Positions 1 through 5,699 are shown, numbered from the stretch's first letter. The stretch is 7,410 bases of DNA from Pseudomonadota bacterium (GCA_023395465.1 JAEWZE010000140.1:1-7410); one strand, 5' to 3'. Made by a program: numbers and translations. Notes: generated by a model not told the origin, from the letters alone.

Positions 1-767
1 GCCGCCACGCACTGGTCTGTGGCGCCTCCGAAGGCATCGGCCGCGCCGCCGCCCGCGAACTGGCGCTGCTGGGCGCCGACGTCACCGTGCTCTCGCGCCG
101 CCCGCAGGCGCTGCAGGCGGTGGTCGACGCCCTGCCGCGCAGCGCCGCGCAGCGTCATCGCGTGCTGGCTGCCGACCTGTCGGAGCGCGATGCGCTGCGC
201 GCGGCGGTCGCCGGGCTCGCCGACGACGCGCCCGTGCACATCCTGGTCAACAACACGGGCGGGCCGCCCGGCGGACCGGCGCTGGATGCCGGCGAGCCGG
301 CCTTCCTCGAGGCCTTCGGCCGCCACCTGCTGGCCGGCCAGGCCTTGGTGCAGGCGCTGGTGCCGGGGATGCGCGCGGCGGGCTGGGGCCGCGTCGTCAA
401 CGTGGTCTCGACCTCGGTCTACGAGCCGATCGCCGGACTGGGCGTGTCCAACACGATCCGCGGGGCAGTGGCCAGCTGGGCCAAGACGCTGTCGCGCGAA
501 CTGGCGCCGCACGGCATCACCGTCAACAACGTCCTGCCCGGCTACACCGACACCGCCCGCATCGACCAGATCCTGCGCGAGCGCAGCGCGGCCAGCGGCA
601 AGCCGCGGGAAGAGGTGCTGGCGGCGATGCTGGCCAGCGTGCCGGCCGGGCGCATGGCCAGGCCCGAGGAAACCGGCGGCGTCATCGCCTTCCTGTGCTC
701 CCCGGCCGCGGCCTATGTCAACGGCGTCAGCCTCGCGGTCGATGGCGGGCGGATGCAGTCGATATGA
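1..767 (+). CDS. Short-chain dehydrogenase/reductase-like protein, 5'-truncated, atypical catalytic site
   Basis: Partial gene: the reading frame (first full codon at base 3) is already open at the window edge and ends with TGA at 765-767, giving 254 residues; probably only about ten N-terminal residues are missing. The nucleotide-binding loop GASEGIG is encoded at 21-41, the NNTGG version of the SDR NNAG motif follows, and PGYTDT lies near the C-terminus, so the Rossmann fold is clear. Aligned on the usual YxxxK...LxREL helix, the Tyr is Ser (447-449) and the Lys is Arg (459-461), in the string VSNTIRGAV. From memory this resembles the BKR-like SDR subgroup (CDD cd05344), described as lacking a perfect catalytic tetrad. 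The substrate is unknown. Its place upstream of the kynurenine genes suggests, but does not show, a link to that pathway. It may bind a cofactor or ligand without classical reductase activity. Confidence 0.88.
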   Translation, partial: RHALVCGASEGIGRAAARELALLGADVTVLSRRPQALQAVVDALPRSAAQRHRVLAADLSERDALRAAVAGLADDAPVHILVNNTGGPPGGPALDAGEPAFLEAFGRHLLAGQALVQALVPGMRAAGWGRVVNVVSTSVYEPIAGLGVSNTIRGAVASWAKTLSRELAPHGITVNNVLPGYTDTARIDQILRERSAASGKPREEVLAAMLASVPAGRMARPEETGGVIAFLCSPAAAYVNGVSLAVDGGRMQSI

Positions 768-795
768 GGGCGGGGATCGGGGATTCGGGATTGGG

Positions 796-837
796 GATTC
801 GAGGAAGCCGCCGGGCAGCCCCCTGCCCCGTCGAATC
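796..837. other. Two-part stem-loop downstream of the SDR
   Basis: An outer stem GATTCGA (796-802) pairs with TCGAATC (831-837). An inner stem GGGCAG (813-818) pairs with CTGCCC (823-828) around a CCCC loop. It starts 28 bases after the SDR stop, so it could protect or end the SDR transcript, but no T-run follows, so it is not a classical intrinsic terminator. It is part of the 764-987 repeat-like element. Confidence 0.5.
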
Positions 838-905
838 ACGAGTCGCGAATCGCGCCTTTCGCGGGAAGGCGGAAGATGCCGCCGATGTCGAGGGTCGTGA
901 CTGGT

Positions 906-976
906 GATTGGCGATTCGAGACCGCCGCGGTGCCTACGCTCCGCTCTTTCGGAGCCCCAATGCCGGATCGCCAATC
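906..976. other. Nested inverted repeat upstream of nei
   Basis: GATTGGCGAT (906-915) is perfectly complementary to ATCGCCAATC (967-976). Inside it, GCTCCG (938-943) pairs with CGGAGC (950-955) across a six-base loop. The structure ends ten bases before the nei start codon and would cover its leader, so it could affect nei expression. It has no T-run. It forms the right half of the 764-987 element. Confidence 0.5.
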
Positions 977-985
977 CCCGCCCTC

Positions 986-1798
986 ATGCCTGAAGGCCCC
1001 GAGATCCGCCGCACCGCAGACCGCCTCGCCGAGGCCGTCGCCGGACAGCCGCTGGTCTCGGCCTGGTTCGCCTTTCCCGCGCTGGAGCGCTTCGGACGCG
1101 AGCTGCGCGGCCGCCGGATCCTGGCCATCGAACCGCACGGCAAGGCCCTGCTGACCCGCTTCGACCACGGCTGGACGCTCTACACCCACAACCAGCTCTA
1201 CGGGGTGTGGAAGGTCTGCCAGGCCGGGGAGCGCCCGGACACCGCGCGTTCGCTGCGCGTGGCGCTGGAGACCGCCCGACGCGCCCTCCTGCTCTATTCG
1301 GCCTCCGACATCGCGATGTGGCGCGACGAGGACCTGCACCGGCATCCGTTCCTGTCCAGGCTCGGTCCGGACATCCTCGATCCCGGTCTGGACGCGGCGA
1401 CGGTGGAGGCGCGCCTGCGGCAGCCGGCGTTCGCGCGGCGGCGGCTGGACGGACTGTTGCTCGACCAGGGATTCCTGGCCGGCATGGGCAACTACCTGCG
1501 CGCCGAAGTGCTGTACGAGGCCGGCATCGCCCCCGGAAGGCGCCCGGCCGACCTGTCCGGCGGGGAGCGCGCGCGGCTGGCCGCGGCCCTGCTGGCGGTG
1601 CCTCGCCGCAGCTACCGGACCCGCGGCATCGAACCGGCCCGCGGCATGCGCGGCGACTATCTGACCGACACGCCGGAGGGCTTCCGCTTCCACGTGTTCG
1701 ACCGCGAGGGCGCGCCCTGCACGCGTTGCGGCGCCGCCATCGTGCGCAGTACCACCGCCGGTCGCCGGATGTACGCCTGCAGCGGTTGCCAGCACTGA
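986..1798 (+). CDS. nei: Endonuclease VIII (Fpg/Nei-family DNA glycosylase/AP lyase)
   Basis: This base-excision repair enzyme removes oxidised pyrimidines and cleaves at the resulting abasic site. The product is 270 residues, close to E. coli Nei (263). After Met removal it begins with PEGPEI, giving the catalytic Pro2 nucleophile and Glu3; this fixes the start at 986, although the frame stays open upstream. The conserved beta-hairpin Lys is K53 (in HGKALLTRF), followed by the Nei-typical THNQLYGVW (67-75). The helix-two-turn-helix is QGFLAGMGNYLRAEVL (161-176). A C-terminal zinc finger of form C-x2-C-x16-C-x2-C uses C245, C248, C265 and C268, with the conserved GRRMYAC segment. The LYTHNQLYG motif favours Nei over MutM/Fpg. 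No strong Shine-Dalgarno sequence is visible. A DNA-repair gene has no evident role in the neighbouring pathway, so its position is probably incidental. Confidence 0.95.
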   Translation: MPEGPEIRRTADRLAEAVAGQPLVSAWFAFPALERFGRELRGRRILAIEPHGKALLTRFDHGWTLYTHNQLYGVWKVCQAGERPDTARSLRVALETARRALLLYSASDIAMWRDEDLHRHPFLSRLGPDILDPGLDAATVEARLRQPAFARRRLDGLLLDQGFLAGMGNYLRAEVLYEAGIAPGRRPADLSGGERARLAAALLAVPRRSYRTRGIEPARGMRGDYLTDTPEGFRFHVFDREGAPCTRCGAAIVRSTTAGRRMYACSGCQH

Positions 1799-1845
1799 AC
1801 GCGCGAGGACGATCCGGCACCCCGATCGCTCCGCATCTGCGCGTG

Positions 1846-1868
1846 GCGGGTCGCCACAGCTGACCCGC
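1846..1868 (+). terminator. Possible stem-loop after nei (weak terminator candidate)
   Basis: GCGGGTC (1846-1852) pairs perfectly with GACCCGC (1862-1868) around a nine-base loop, about 50 bases after the nei stop. There is no T-tract, so intrinsic termination is doubtful. It could act in Rho-dependent ending or as an operator for the operon that follows. Confidence 0.3.
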
Positions 1869-1884
1869 AGCCGCTGCACGGGCC

Positions 1885-1912
1885 TCGATCCGCGACGCGC
1901 CGTCGATCCGCG
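1885..1912. repeat. 10-bp direct repeat upstream of the aminomuconate operon
   Basis: TCGATCCGCG occurs at 1885-1894 and again at 1903-1912, start-to-start 18 bases. If transcription begins at 1931, the copies lie about -46 to -37 and -28 to -19, overlapping where a -35 element would be. This position fits an operator, but both copies are GC-rich and could be chance. Confidence 0.3.
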
Positions 1913-1918
1913 CCGGAG

Positions 1919-1931
1919 TAAGCTGGCCCGA
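1919..1931 (+). promoter_or_regulatory. Candidate -10 box placing the start of transcription at the ATG
   Basis: TAAGCT (1919-1924) keeps the three most conserved -10 positions (TA...T) and is followed by exactly six bases before the A of the dehydrogenase ATG (1931). This is the same geometry as the clearer TACAAT boxes before ACMSD and kynureninase. A GGAG at 1915-1918 is 12 bases from the ATG, far for a Shine-Dalgarno sequence, and would lie outside such a transcript. No good -35 hexamer is visible. Confidence 0.35.
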
Positions 1932-3358
1932 TGAAACGCTGCCTGCACCTGATCGGGGGCGCACCACGCGAACCCGCCTCCGGCCAATGGCTGGACGTCG
2001 CCGACCCGGCCTCCGGGCGGCCGTTCGCGTCGGTGGCCGATGGCGATGCGCGCGACGTCGACGCCGCCGTCGAGGCTGCCTCCGCGGCCGCGCCCGGCTG
2101 GGCCGCGCTTGCCAACGATGTCCGCGCGCGCTGGCTGGAGCGGCTGGCCGACGCGCTGGAGTCGCGCGCCGAACTGTTCGCCCAGACCGAATCGCGCGAC
2201 GCCGGCAAGCCGATCACGCTGGCGCGCGAGATCGAGATCCCGCGCGCGGTGGCCAACCTGCGCTTCTTCGCCCACGCGGCCACCCAGTTCGCCAGCGAAT
2301 CCCACCATGGCCAGGCCGGGCTCAACTACACCCTGCGCCTGCCGCTGGGCGCGGTCGGCACCATCTCGCCGTGGAACCTGCCGCTGTACCTGCTCACCTG
2401 GAAGATCGCCCCGGCGCTGGCCGCCGGCAATGCCGTGGTGGCCAAGCCGTCCGAGGTGACGCCGCTGAGCGCGACCCTGCTGGGCGAACTCGCCTTGGAG
2501 ATCGGCCTGCCGCCGGGCGTGCTCAATATCGTCCACGGACGCGGCGCGGAGGCCGGCGAGGCCCTGGTCGCGCATCCGGACGTGCGCGCGGTCTCCTTCA
2601 CCGGCAGCACCGCCGTGGGCCGGCACATCGCCGCCATGGCCGCGCCGCAGCTCAAGAAGCTGTCGCTGGAACTGGGCGGCAAGAACGCGACCGTGGTCTT
2701 TGCCGACAGCGACTGGCAGGACCACCTCGACACCCTGGTGCGCTCGGCATTCCAGAACAGCGGCCAGATCTGCCTGTGCGGTTCGCGCATCCTGGTCGAG
2801 CGCGCCATCGTGCAGCAGTTCACCGAGGCGTTCGTCGAGCGCGCGCGGGCGCTGCGCATCGGCGATCCGGTCGATCCGGACACGCAGTTCGGCCCGCTCG
2901 TGTCGCAGGCGCAGTTCGACAAGGTGCGGGCGGCCATCGCGAGGGCGCGCGAGGAAGGGGGCCGCATCCTCTGCGGCGGCCATGCCCTCGACCGGCCAGG
3001 CTGGTTCATCGAACCGACCCTGATCGACGGCCTCGGGCCGGACACCGACAGCAACCGCCGGGAGATCTTCGGCCCGGTCGCCACCCTGCAGGCCTTCGAC
3101 GACGAGGCGCATGCGCTGCGCCTGGCCAATGCCGTGGACTACGGACTGTCCGCATCCCTGTGGACGCGCGACCTCGACCGCGCCCATCGCCTCGCCGCCG
3201 CCATGCGCGTGGGTATCGTCTGGATCAACAGCTGGATGCTGCGCGACCTGCGCACGCCCTTCGGCGGCATGGGGCAGTCCGGGCTGGGCCGCGAAGGTGG
3301 CCTGGAGGCGATGCGCTTCTTCACCGAACCGAGGAACATCGGCATCGCTTTGCGATAA
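1931..3358 (+). CDS. nbaE: 2-aminomuconate 6-semialdehyde dehydrogenase
   Basis: A cytosolic NAD-dependent aldehyde dehydrogenase (also named amnC) oxidising 2-aminomuconate 6-semialdehyde, the ACMSD product, to 2-aminomuconate. The product is 475 residues, slightly shorter than the Pseudomonas enzyme (about 500). It shows the ALDH Rossmann motif FTGSTAVG (223-230), the general-base Glu E247 in LELGG and the nucleophile C281 in GQICLCGSR. PWNLPLYLLTWKIAPALAAG (147-166) contains N149, equivalent to the Asn that assists substrate tautomerisation in the Pseudomonas enzyme (N169). RDLRTPFGGMGQSG near the C-terminus includes R441, the likely counterpart of a substrate-carboxylate Arg (R464). The ICLC and RDLRTPFGG strings separate this subfamily from generic ALDHs, though 2-hydroxymuconate semialdehyde dehydrogenase is a close relative; the neighbouring genes settle the assignment. 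It is the first gene of a four-gene operon; the carbonic anhydrase starts 28 bases after its stop. Confidence 0.93.
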   Translation: MKRCLHLIGGAPREPASGQWLDVADPASGRPFASVADGDARDVDAAVEAASAAAPGWAALANDVRARWLERLADALESRAELFAQTESRDAGKPITLAREIEIPRAVANLRFFAHAATQFASESHHGQAGLNYTLRLPLGAVGTISPWNLPLYLLTWKIAPALAAGNAVVAKPSEVTPLSATLLGELALEIGLPPGVLNIVHGRGAEAGEALVAHPDVRAVSFTGSTAVGRHIAAMAAPQLKKLSLELGGKNATVVFADSDWQDHLDTLVRSAFQNSGQICLCGSRILVERAIVQQFTEAFVERARALRIGDPVDPDTQFGPLVSQAQFDKVRAAIARAREEGGRILCGGHALDRPGWFIEPTLIDGLGPDTDSNRREIFGPVATLQAFDDEAHALRLANAVDYGLSASLWTRDLDRAHRLAAAMRVGIVWINSWMLRDLRTPFGGMGQSGLGREGGLEAMRFFTEPRNIGIALR

Positions 3359-3380
3359 TGGCGCGACCTCCGCCACAGGA
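3354..3380 (+). promoter_or_regulatory. Possible internal -10 box and ribosome binding site for the carbonic anhydrase
   Basis: GATAAT (3354-3359) overlaps the TAA stop of the dehydrogenase gene and would start a transcript near 3366. AGGA (3377-3380) lies six bases before the carbonic anhydrase ATG at 3387, a well-spaced Shine-Dalgarno sequence. No convincing -35 is seen, so the -10 call is tentative while the binding site is good. If real, it would let the last three genes be transcribed without the dehydrogenase. Confidence 0.4.
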
Positions 3381-3386
3381 CCCCCG

Positions 3387-4049
3387 ATGAGCCGACTCGA
3401 CGAGCTGCTGCAGAAGAACGAAGCCTGGGCTTCCCGCATCGAGGCCGAGGATCCCACCTTCTTCCAGCGGCTGTCGAAGCTGCAGACGCCGAAGTTCCTG
3501 TGGATCGGCTGCTCCGACTCGCGCGTGCCGGCCAACCAGATCGTCGACATGGCACCGGGCGAGGTCTTCGTCCACCGCAACATCGCCAACGTGGTGGTGC
3601 ATACCGACCTCAACTGCCTGTCGGTGATCCAGTTCGCGGTCGACGTGCTCAAGGTCGAACACATCCTGGTCGTCGGCCACTACGGCTGCGGCGGCGTGCT
3701 GGCCGCGCTCGATGGCCAGCGCGTCGGACTGGCCGACAACTGGATCCGGCACGTCAAGGACGTGGCCAACCGCCACGAGTCCGTGCTGGCCGAGATCGGC
3801 GAGCACGGCCTGCGCCACGACCGTCTGTGCGAGCTCAACGTGCTCGAGCAGGTGGCCAACGTCTGCCAGACCACGATCGTGCGCGACGCCTGGGCGTCGG
3901 GACAGACGCTGCATGTCTACGGCTGGGTCTACACCCTGCGCGACGGCCGCGTCCACGACCTCGGCCTCGACGTGGACAGCGAACGCGCACTGGCCGACCA
4001 GTACGCCCCGGCGCTGGCCCGCATCCAGGTCGACCGGGCGGACCGCTGA
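3387..4049 (+). CDS. can: Beta-class carbonic anhydrase
   Basis: It interconverts CO2 and bicarbonate in the cytosol. The product is 220 residues, the same length as E. coli Can, with zinc ligands at the same numbers: C42 and D44 in GCSDSRV (41-47), H98 and C101 in HYGCGG (98-103); R46 is the usual Asp partner. W39 and R64, with a Tyr at 182, resemble the non-catalytic bicarbonate site of the allosteric type II enzymes (W39, R64, Y181 in the Haemophilus enzyme), so this is probably a type II form. It lies inside the 2-aminomuconate operon: its TGA shares one base with the ATG of the deaminase, implying translational coupling. The pathway releases CO2 at ACMSD, which gives a plausible but unproven reason for its presence. 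It may equally be the cell's housekeeping enzyme. Confidence 0.96.
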   Translation: MSRLDELLQKNEAWASRIEAEDPTFFQRLSKLQTPKFLWIGCSDSRVPANQIVDMAPGEVFVHRNIANVVVHTDLNCLSVIQFAVDVLKVEHILVVGHYGCGGVLAALDGQRVGLADNWIRHVKDVANRHESVLAEIGEHGLRHDRLCELNVLEQVANVCQTTIVRDAWASGQTLHVYGWVYTLRDGRVHDLGLDVDSERALADQYAPALARIQVDRADR

Positions 4050-4486
4050 TGACGAGCGCCGGCATCCGGGCGGATGCGGCGCCGGCGCCGGTCGGCCGCT
4101 ATCCGCACGCGCGCCGCCACGGCGACCTGCTGTACCTGTCGGGGATCGGCCCGCGCGACCCGGCCACCGGCACGGTGCCGGGCAACGTCGCCGACGAGGC
4201 CGGCCGGCTGGTGGCGCACGACATCAGGGCGCAGACGCACGCGGTCTTCGCCAACGTGCGCGCCGTGCTCGCGGCCAGCGGCGCGCGCTGGGAAGACCTG
4301 ATCGACGTGACGGTCTACCTCACCGACATGGCCGCCGATTTCGCCGGCTACAACGCGGTCTGGGCCGAACATTTCCCGGATCCGGCCAGCGCGCCCTGCC
4401 GCACCACGCTGGGCATCGACGCCCTGCCCACGCCGATCGCGATCGAACTCAAATGCGTCGCCGCCATCCAGGGAGACACGCCATGA
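4049..4486 (+). CDS. nbaF: 2-aminomuconate deaminase, RidA/YjgF family
   Basis: It hydrolyses 2-aminomuconate to 4-oxalocrotonate and ammonia (also named amnD), the step after the semialdehyde dehydrogenase. The product is 145 residues, close to known 2-aminomuconate deaminases (about 142). The N-terminal segment APAPVGRYPHARRHGDLLYL (11-30) followed by SGIGPRDPATG is typical of this Rid subgroup rather than of RidA itself. R118 in APCRTTLG corresponds to the Arg that binds the substrate carboxylate, and E133 lies in the AIELKCVA strand. The ATG at 4049 overlaps the carbonic anhydrase stop by one base, with a GGCGGA-like ribosome binding site at 4037-4042; the frame is open far upstream, but those codons overlap the carbonic anhydrase and are not homologous. 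Its stop overlaps the dioxygenase start by four bases (ATGA). The subfamily is clear; the exact substrate is inferred from motif and neighbours. Confidence 0.9.
   Translation: MTSAGIRADAAPAPVGRYPHARRHGDLLYLSGIGPRDPATGTVPGNVADEAGRLVAHDIRAQTHAVFANVRAVLAASGARWEDLIDVTVYLTDMAADFAGYNAVWAEHFPDPASAPCRTTLGIDALPTPIAIELKCVAAIQGDTP
4470..4476 (+). promoter_or_regulatory. Strong ribosome binding site for the dioxygenase
   Basis: AGGGAGA lies six bases before the ATG at 4483, inside the 3' end of the deaminase gene. It is among the best Shine-Dalgarno sequences in the window and fixes the dioxygenase start despite the long open frame upstream. Confidence 0.75.
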
Positions 4487-5031
4487 TCCCCGCGCCACTG
4501 AATTTCCGGAAGTGGATCGACGACCACCGCCACCTGCTCAAGCCGCCGGTCGGCAACAAGTGCATCTACGACGGCGACTTCATCGTGATGGTGGTCGGCG
4601 GCCCGAATGCGCGCACCGACTACCACTTCGAGGAAGGTCCGGAGTGGTTCCACCAGCTCGAGGGCGAGATGGTGCTGCGCATCCAGGAGGACGGCCGCGT
4701 GCGCGACATCCCGATCCGCGCCGGCGAGACCTTCCTGCTGCCGCCGCGGGTGCCGCATTCGCCGCAACGCGCCGAAGGCTCCATCGGCCTGGTCATCGAG
4801 CGCCGCCGCCTGCCGCATGAGGACGACGGGCTGATGTGGTTCTGCGAGCGCTGCAACGGCAAGCTCTACGAGGAGTTCTTCCACCTCGAGGACATCGAGC
4901 AGGACTTCTTCCGCGTGTTCGAGACCTTCTACCGCAGCGAGCGGCTGCGCACCTGCACGGCCTGCGGCCACCTCAACCCGCGCCCGACCCGCTACGAGAT
5001 GCAGGCCGACTCGCAGGCCGACATCACCTGA
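4483..5031 (+). CDS. nbaC: 3-hydroxyanthranilate 3,4-dioxygenase
   Basis: This extradiol cupin dioxygenase uses Fe(II) and O2 to open 3-hydroxyanthranilate to 2-amino-3-carboxymuconate semialdehyde, the branch point between catabolism and quinolinate/NAD. The product is 182 residues, compared with 174 in Cupriavidus. Catalytic iron ligands are H48 and E54 in YHFEEGPEWF (47-56) and H92 in PPRVPHSP; R44, R96 and E106 match the substrate-binding residues R47, R99 and E110 of the Cupriavidus enzyme. The bacterial-type second, rubredoxin-like metal site is present: C121 and C124 (FCERC), C158 and C161 (TCTAC). PLNFRKWIDDHRHLLKPPVG near the start is typical of the family. It is the last gene of the operon and overlaps the deaminase by four bases. 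No terminator is seen before the hemerythrin promoter region. Confidence 0.97.
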   Translation: MIPAPLNFRKWIDDHRHLLKPPVGNKCIYDGDFIVMVVGGPNARTDYHFEEGPEWFHQLEGEMVLRIQEDGRVRDIPIRAGETFLLPPRVPHSPQRAEGSIGLVIERRRLPHEDDGLMWFCERCNGKLYEEFFHLEDIEQDFFRVFETFYRSERLRTCTACGHLNPRPTRYEMQADSQADIT

Positions 5032-5071
5032 CCAGACCCGTGCGCCTGAGCACAGCGGCGCGCGCAGGGGT

Positions 5072-5085
5072 TTGATCGCGATCAA
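5072..5085. promoter_or_regulatory. Perfect FNR/ANR-type binding site upstream of the hemerythrin
   Basis: TTGATCGCGATCAA is a perfect palindrome and matches the FNR-family consensus TTGAT-N4-ATCAA at every defined position. It lies 40 bases after the dioxygenase stop and 64 bases before the hemerythrin GTG. A site centred at 5078.5 used as a class II activator site (-41.5) would put transcription start near 5120, with CACAGT at 5108-5113 as a weak -10. This predicts control by the oxygen-sensing regulator. The match is seen; binding is inferred. Confidence 0.7.
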
Positions 5086-5135
5086 TGCCGCGTCGCGGCC
5101 CGCGCAGCACAGTGGCCCCCGCACGCACACGCGAC

Positions 5136-5141
5136 AGGGGA
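5136..5141 (+). promoter_or_regulatory. Ribosome binding site supporting the GTG start of the hemerythrin
   Basis: AGGGGA lies eight bases before the GTG at 5150. Together with the start of family homology just after that codon, it selects the GTG over an upstream in-frame TTG at 5072 that sits inside the FNR-type palindrome. Confidence 0.65.
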
Positions 5142-5149
5142 CACGCATC

Positions 5150-5611
5150 GTGGGACTGCTCATCTGGCAGGAAAGCCTCAACACCGGCATCGACATCATC
5201 GACAGCCAGCACCAGCGCATCGTCGAGATGATCAACAACCTGCACGTGGCGCAGAAGTCGGGTTCGCGCGCGGCGATCACCGAGGTGATCGACGAGATGG
5301 TCGACTACACGCTCTCCCACTTCGCCTTCGAGGAGGAGCTGATGGAGGAAGCGGGCTACCCGTTCTGCGCGGCGCACAAGCGCGTGCACGAGGTGTTCGC
5401 CCGCCGCGTGGGCGAGATGCGGATGCGCTTCGAGGCCGGCGAGGACGTGGTCGGCGAACTGCAGGGCATGCTCTCGCGCTGGCTGTTCAACCACATCCGC
5501 AACGACGACAAGGCCTACGCCGACCAGGTCAAGCAGCACCTGAACGTCTTCGTCCGCGAGCACCAGCACGGCGGCTGGCTCAAGCGCACCGTGCACCGCC
5601 TGTTCGGCTGA
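5150..5611 (+). CDS. Bacteriohemerythrin (single-domain, oxygen-binding di-iron protein)
   Basis: A small cytosolic protein that reversibly binds O2 at a non-haem di-iron centre. With the GTG start it has 153 residues, slightly longer than typical bacterial hemerythrins (about 130-140). All seven iron ligands are present in order: H21 (DSQHQ), H57 and E61 (HFAFE), H76 and H80 (HKRVH), H115 and D120 (HIRNDD). The N-terminal WQESLNTGIDIID is the usual lead-in to helix one. The tail after about residue 125 is basic (HQHGGWLKRTVHRLF) and carries no extra domain, so this is not a chemotaxis or diguanylate-cyclase fusion. It has its own ribosome binding site and an FNR-type box upstream, so it is probably transcribed separately, for oxygen limitation. 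It lies between two kynurenine-pathway genes; a role in oxygen supply or sensing for that pathway is speculation. Confidence 0.95.
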   Translation: MGLLIWQESLNTGIDIIDSQHQRIVEMINNLHVAQKSGSRAAITEVIDEMVDYTLSHFAFEEELMEEAGYPFCAAHKRVHEVFARRVGEMRMRFEAGEDVVGELQGMLSRWLFNHIRNDDKAYADQVKQHLNVFVREHQHGGWLKRTVHRLFG

Positions 5612-5647
5612 TCGCCAGCCCGGCGCGGGACCACGCGGCGCCCGGTC

Positions 5648-5666
5648 CGTGCCGCACTGCGGCGCG
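5648..5666 (+). other. GC-rich stem-loop between hemerythrin and ACMSD
   Basis: GCCGC (5651-5655) and GCGGC (5659-5663) pair around ACT, and the stem extends outwards by about three further pairs, one of them G-U. It lies 37 bases after the hemerythrin stop. No T-run follows, so it is at best a weak terminator or a transcript-end stabiliser. Confidence 0.3.
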
Positions 5667-5686
5667 CCGATCGCGTCGCCAGTGCC

Positions 5687-5699
5687 TACAATCGGGCGA
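5687..5699 (+). promoter_or_regulatory. -10 box with predicted transcription start on the ACMSD ATG
   Basis: TACAAT (5687-5692; five of six matches to TATAAT) is followed by exactly six bases and then the A of the ATG at 5699. Standard sigma-70 geometry would make that A the first transcribed base, giving a leaderless mRNA. This fits the absence of a Shine-Dalgarno sequence. No clear -35 hexamer is visible 17 bases upstream. Confidence 0.55.

Larger units (their letters stand above)
764..987. repeat. Structured intergenic repeat-like element bounded by 14-bp inverted repeats
   Basis: The gap between the SDR stop and the nei start is bounded by a perfect inverted repeat: ATGAGGGCGGGGAT at 764-777 and its complement ATCCCCGCCCTCAT at 974-987. 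The left arm contains the SDR stop codon and the right arm runs into the nei ATG. Next to the left arm, 772-800 is four imperfect copies of a GGGGATTC-like unit. Two further nested hairpins lie inside (listed separately). I recall similar GGGATTCGGGATTG strings as widespread intergenic sequences in Xanthomonadaceae. No transposase or gene is seen within the element. It could be a MITE/REP-like element or just a locally repetitive spacer. Confidence 0.6.

Noticed and set aside
19..900. A 293-codon plus-strand frame overlapping the SDR in another frame.
   Set aside because: Its translation is Arg/Ser/Pro/Ala-rich without motifs, while the frame starting at base 3 gives an evident SDR.
908..985. 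An upstream ATG (908) extending nei by 26 codons.
   Set aside because: Nei enzymes need Pro directly after the initiator Met; PEGPEI after ATG 986 fixes the start, and the extension is encoded by the repeat-like element.
836..3664. A 942-codon open frame on the minus strand opposite nei, the dehydrogenase and part of the carbonic anhydrase.
   Set aside because: It lies antisense to genes with clear family motifs, has a low-complexity Arg/Gly/Ala-rich translation with no recognisable domain, and long antisense frames are expected at this GC content.
3500..4048. In-frame open codons upstream of the deaminase (and likewise 3712-4482 upstream of the dioxygenase).
   Set aside because: They overlap the carbonic anhydrase and deaminase genes in other frames, and good stop-start overlaps and ribosome binding sites mark the true starts at 4049 and 4483.
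5040..5053. GTGC/GCAC hairpin after the dioxygenase gene as a terminator.
   Set aside because: The stem is only four pairs and no T-run follows.
5072..5149. A TTG start extending the hemerythrin by 26 residues.
   Set aside because: The TTG lies within the FNR-type palindrome, has no ribosome binding site, and family homology begins only after the GTG at 5150, which has AGGGGA in front.
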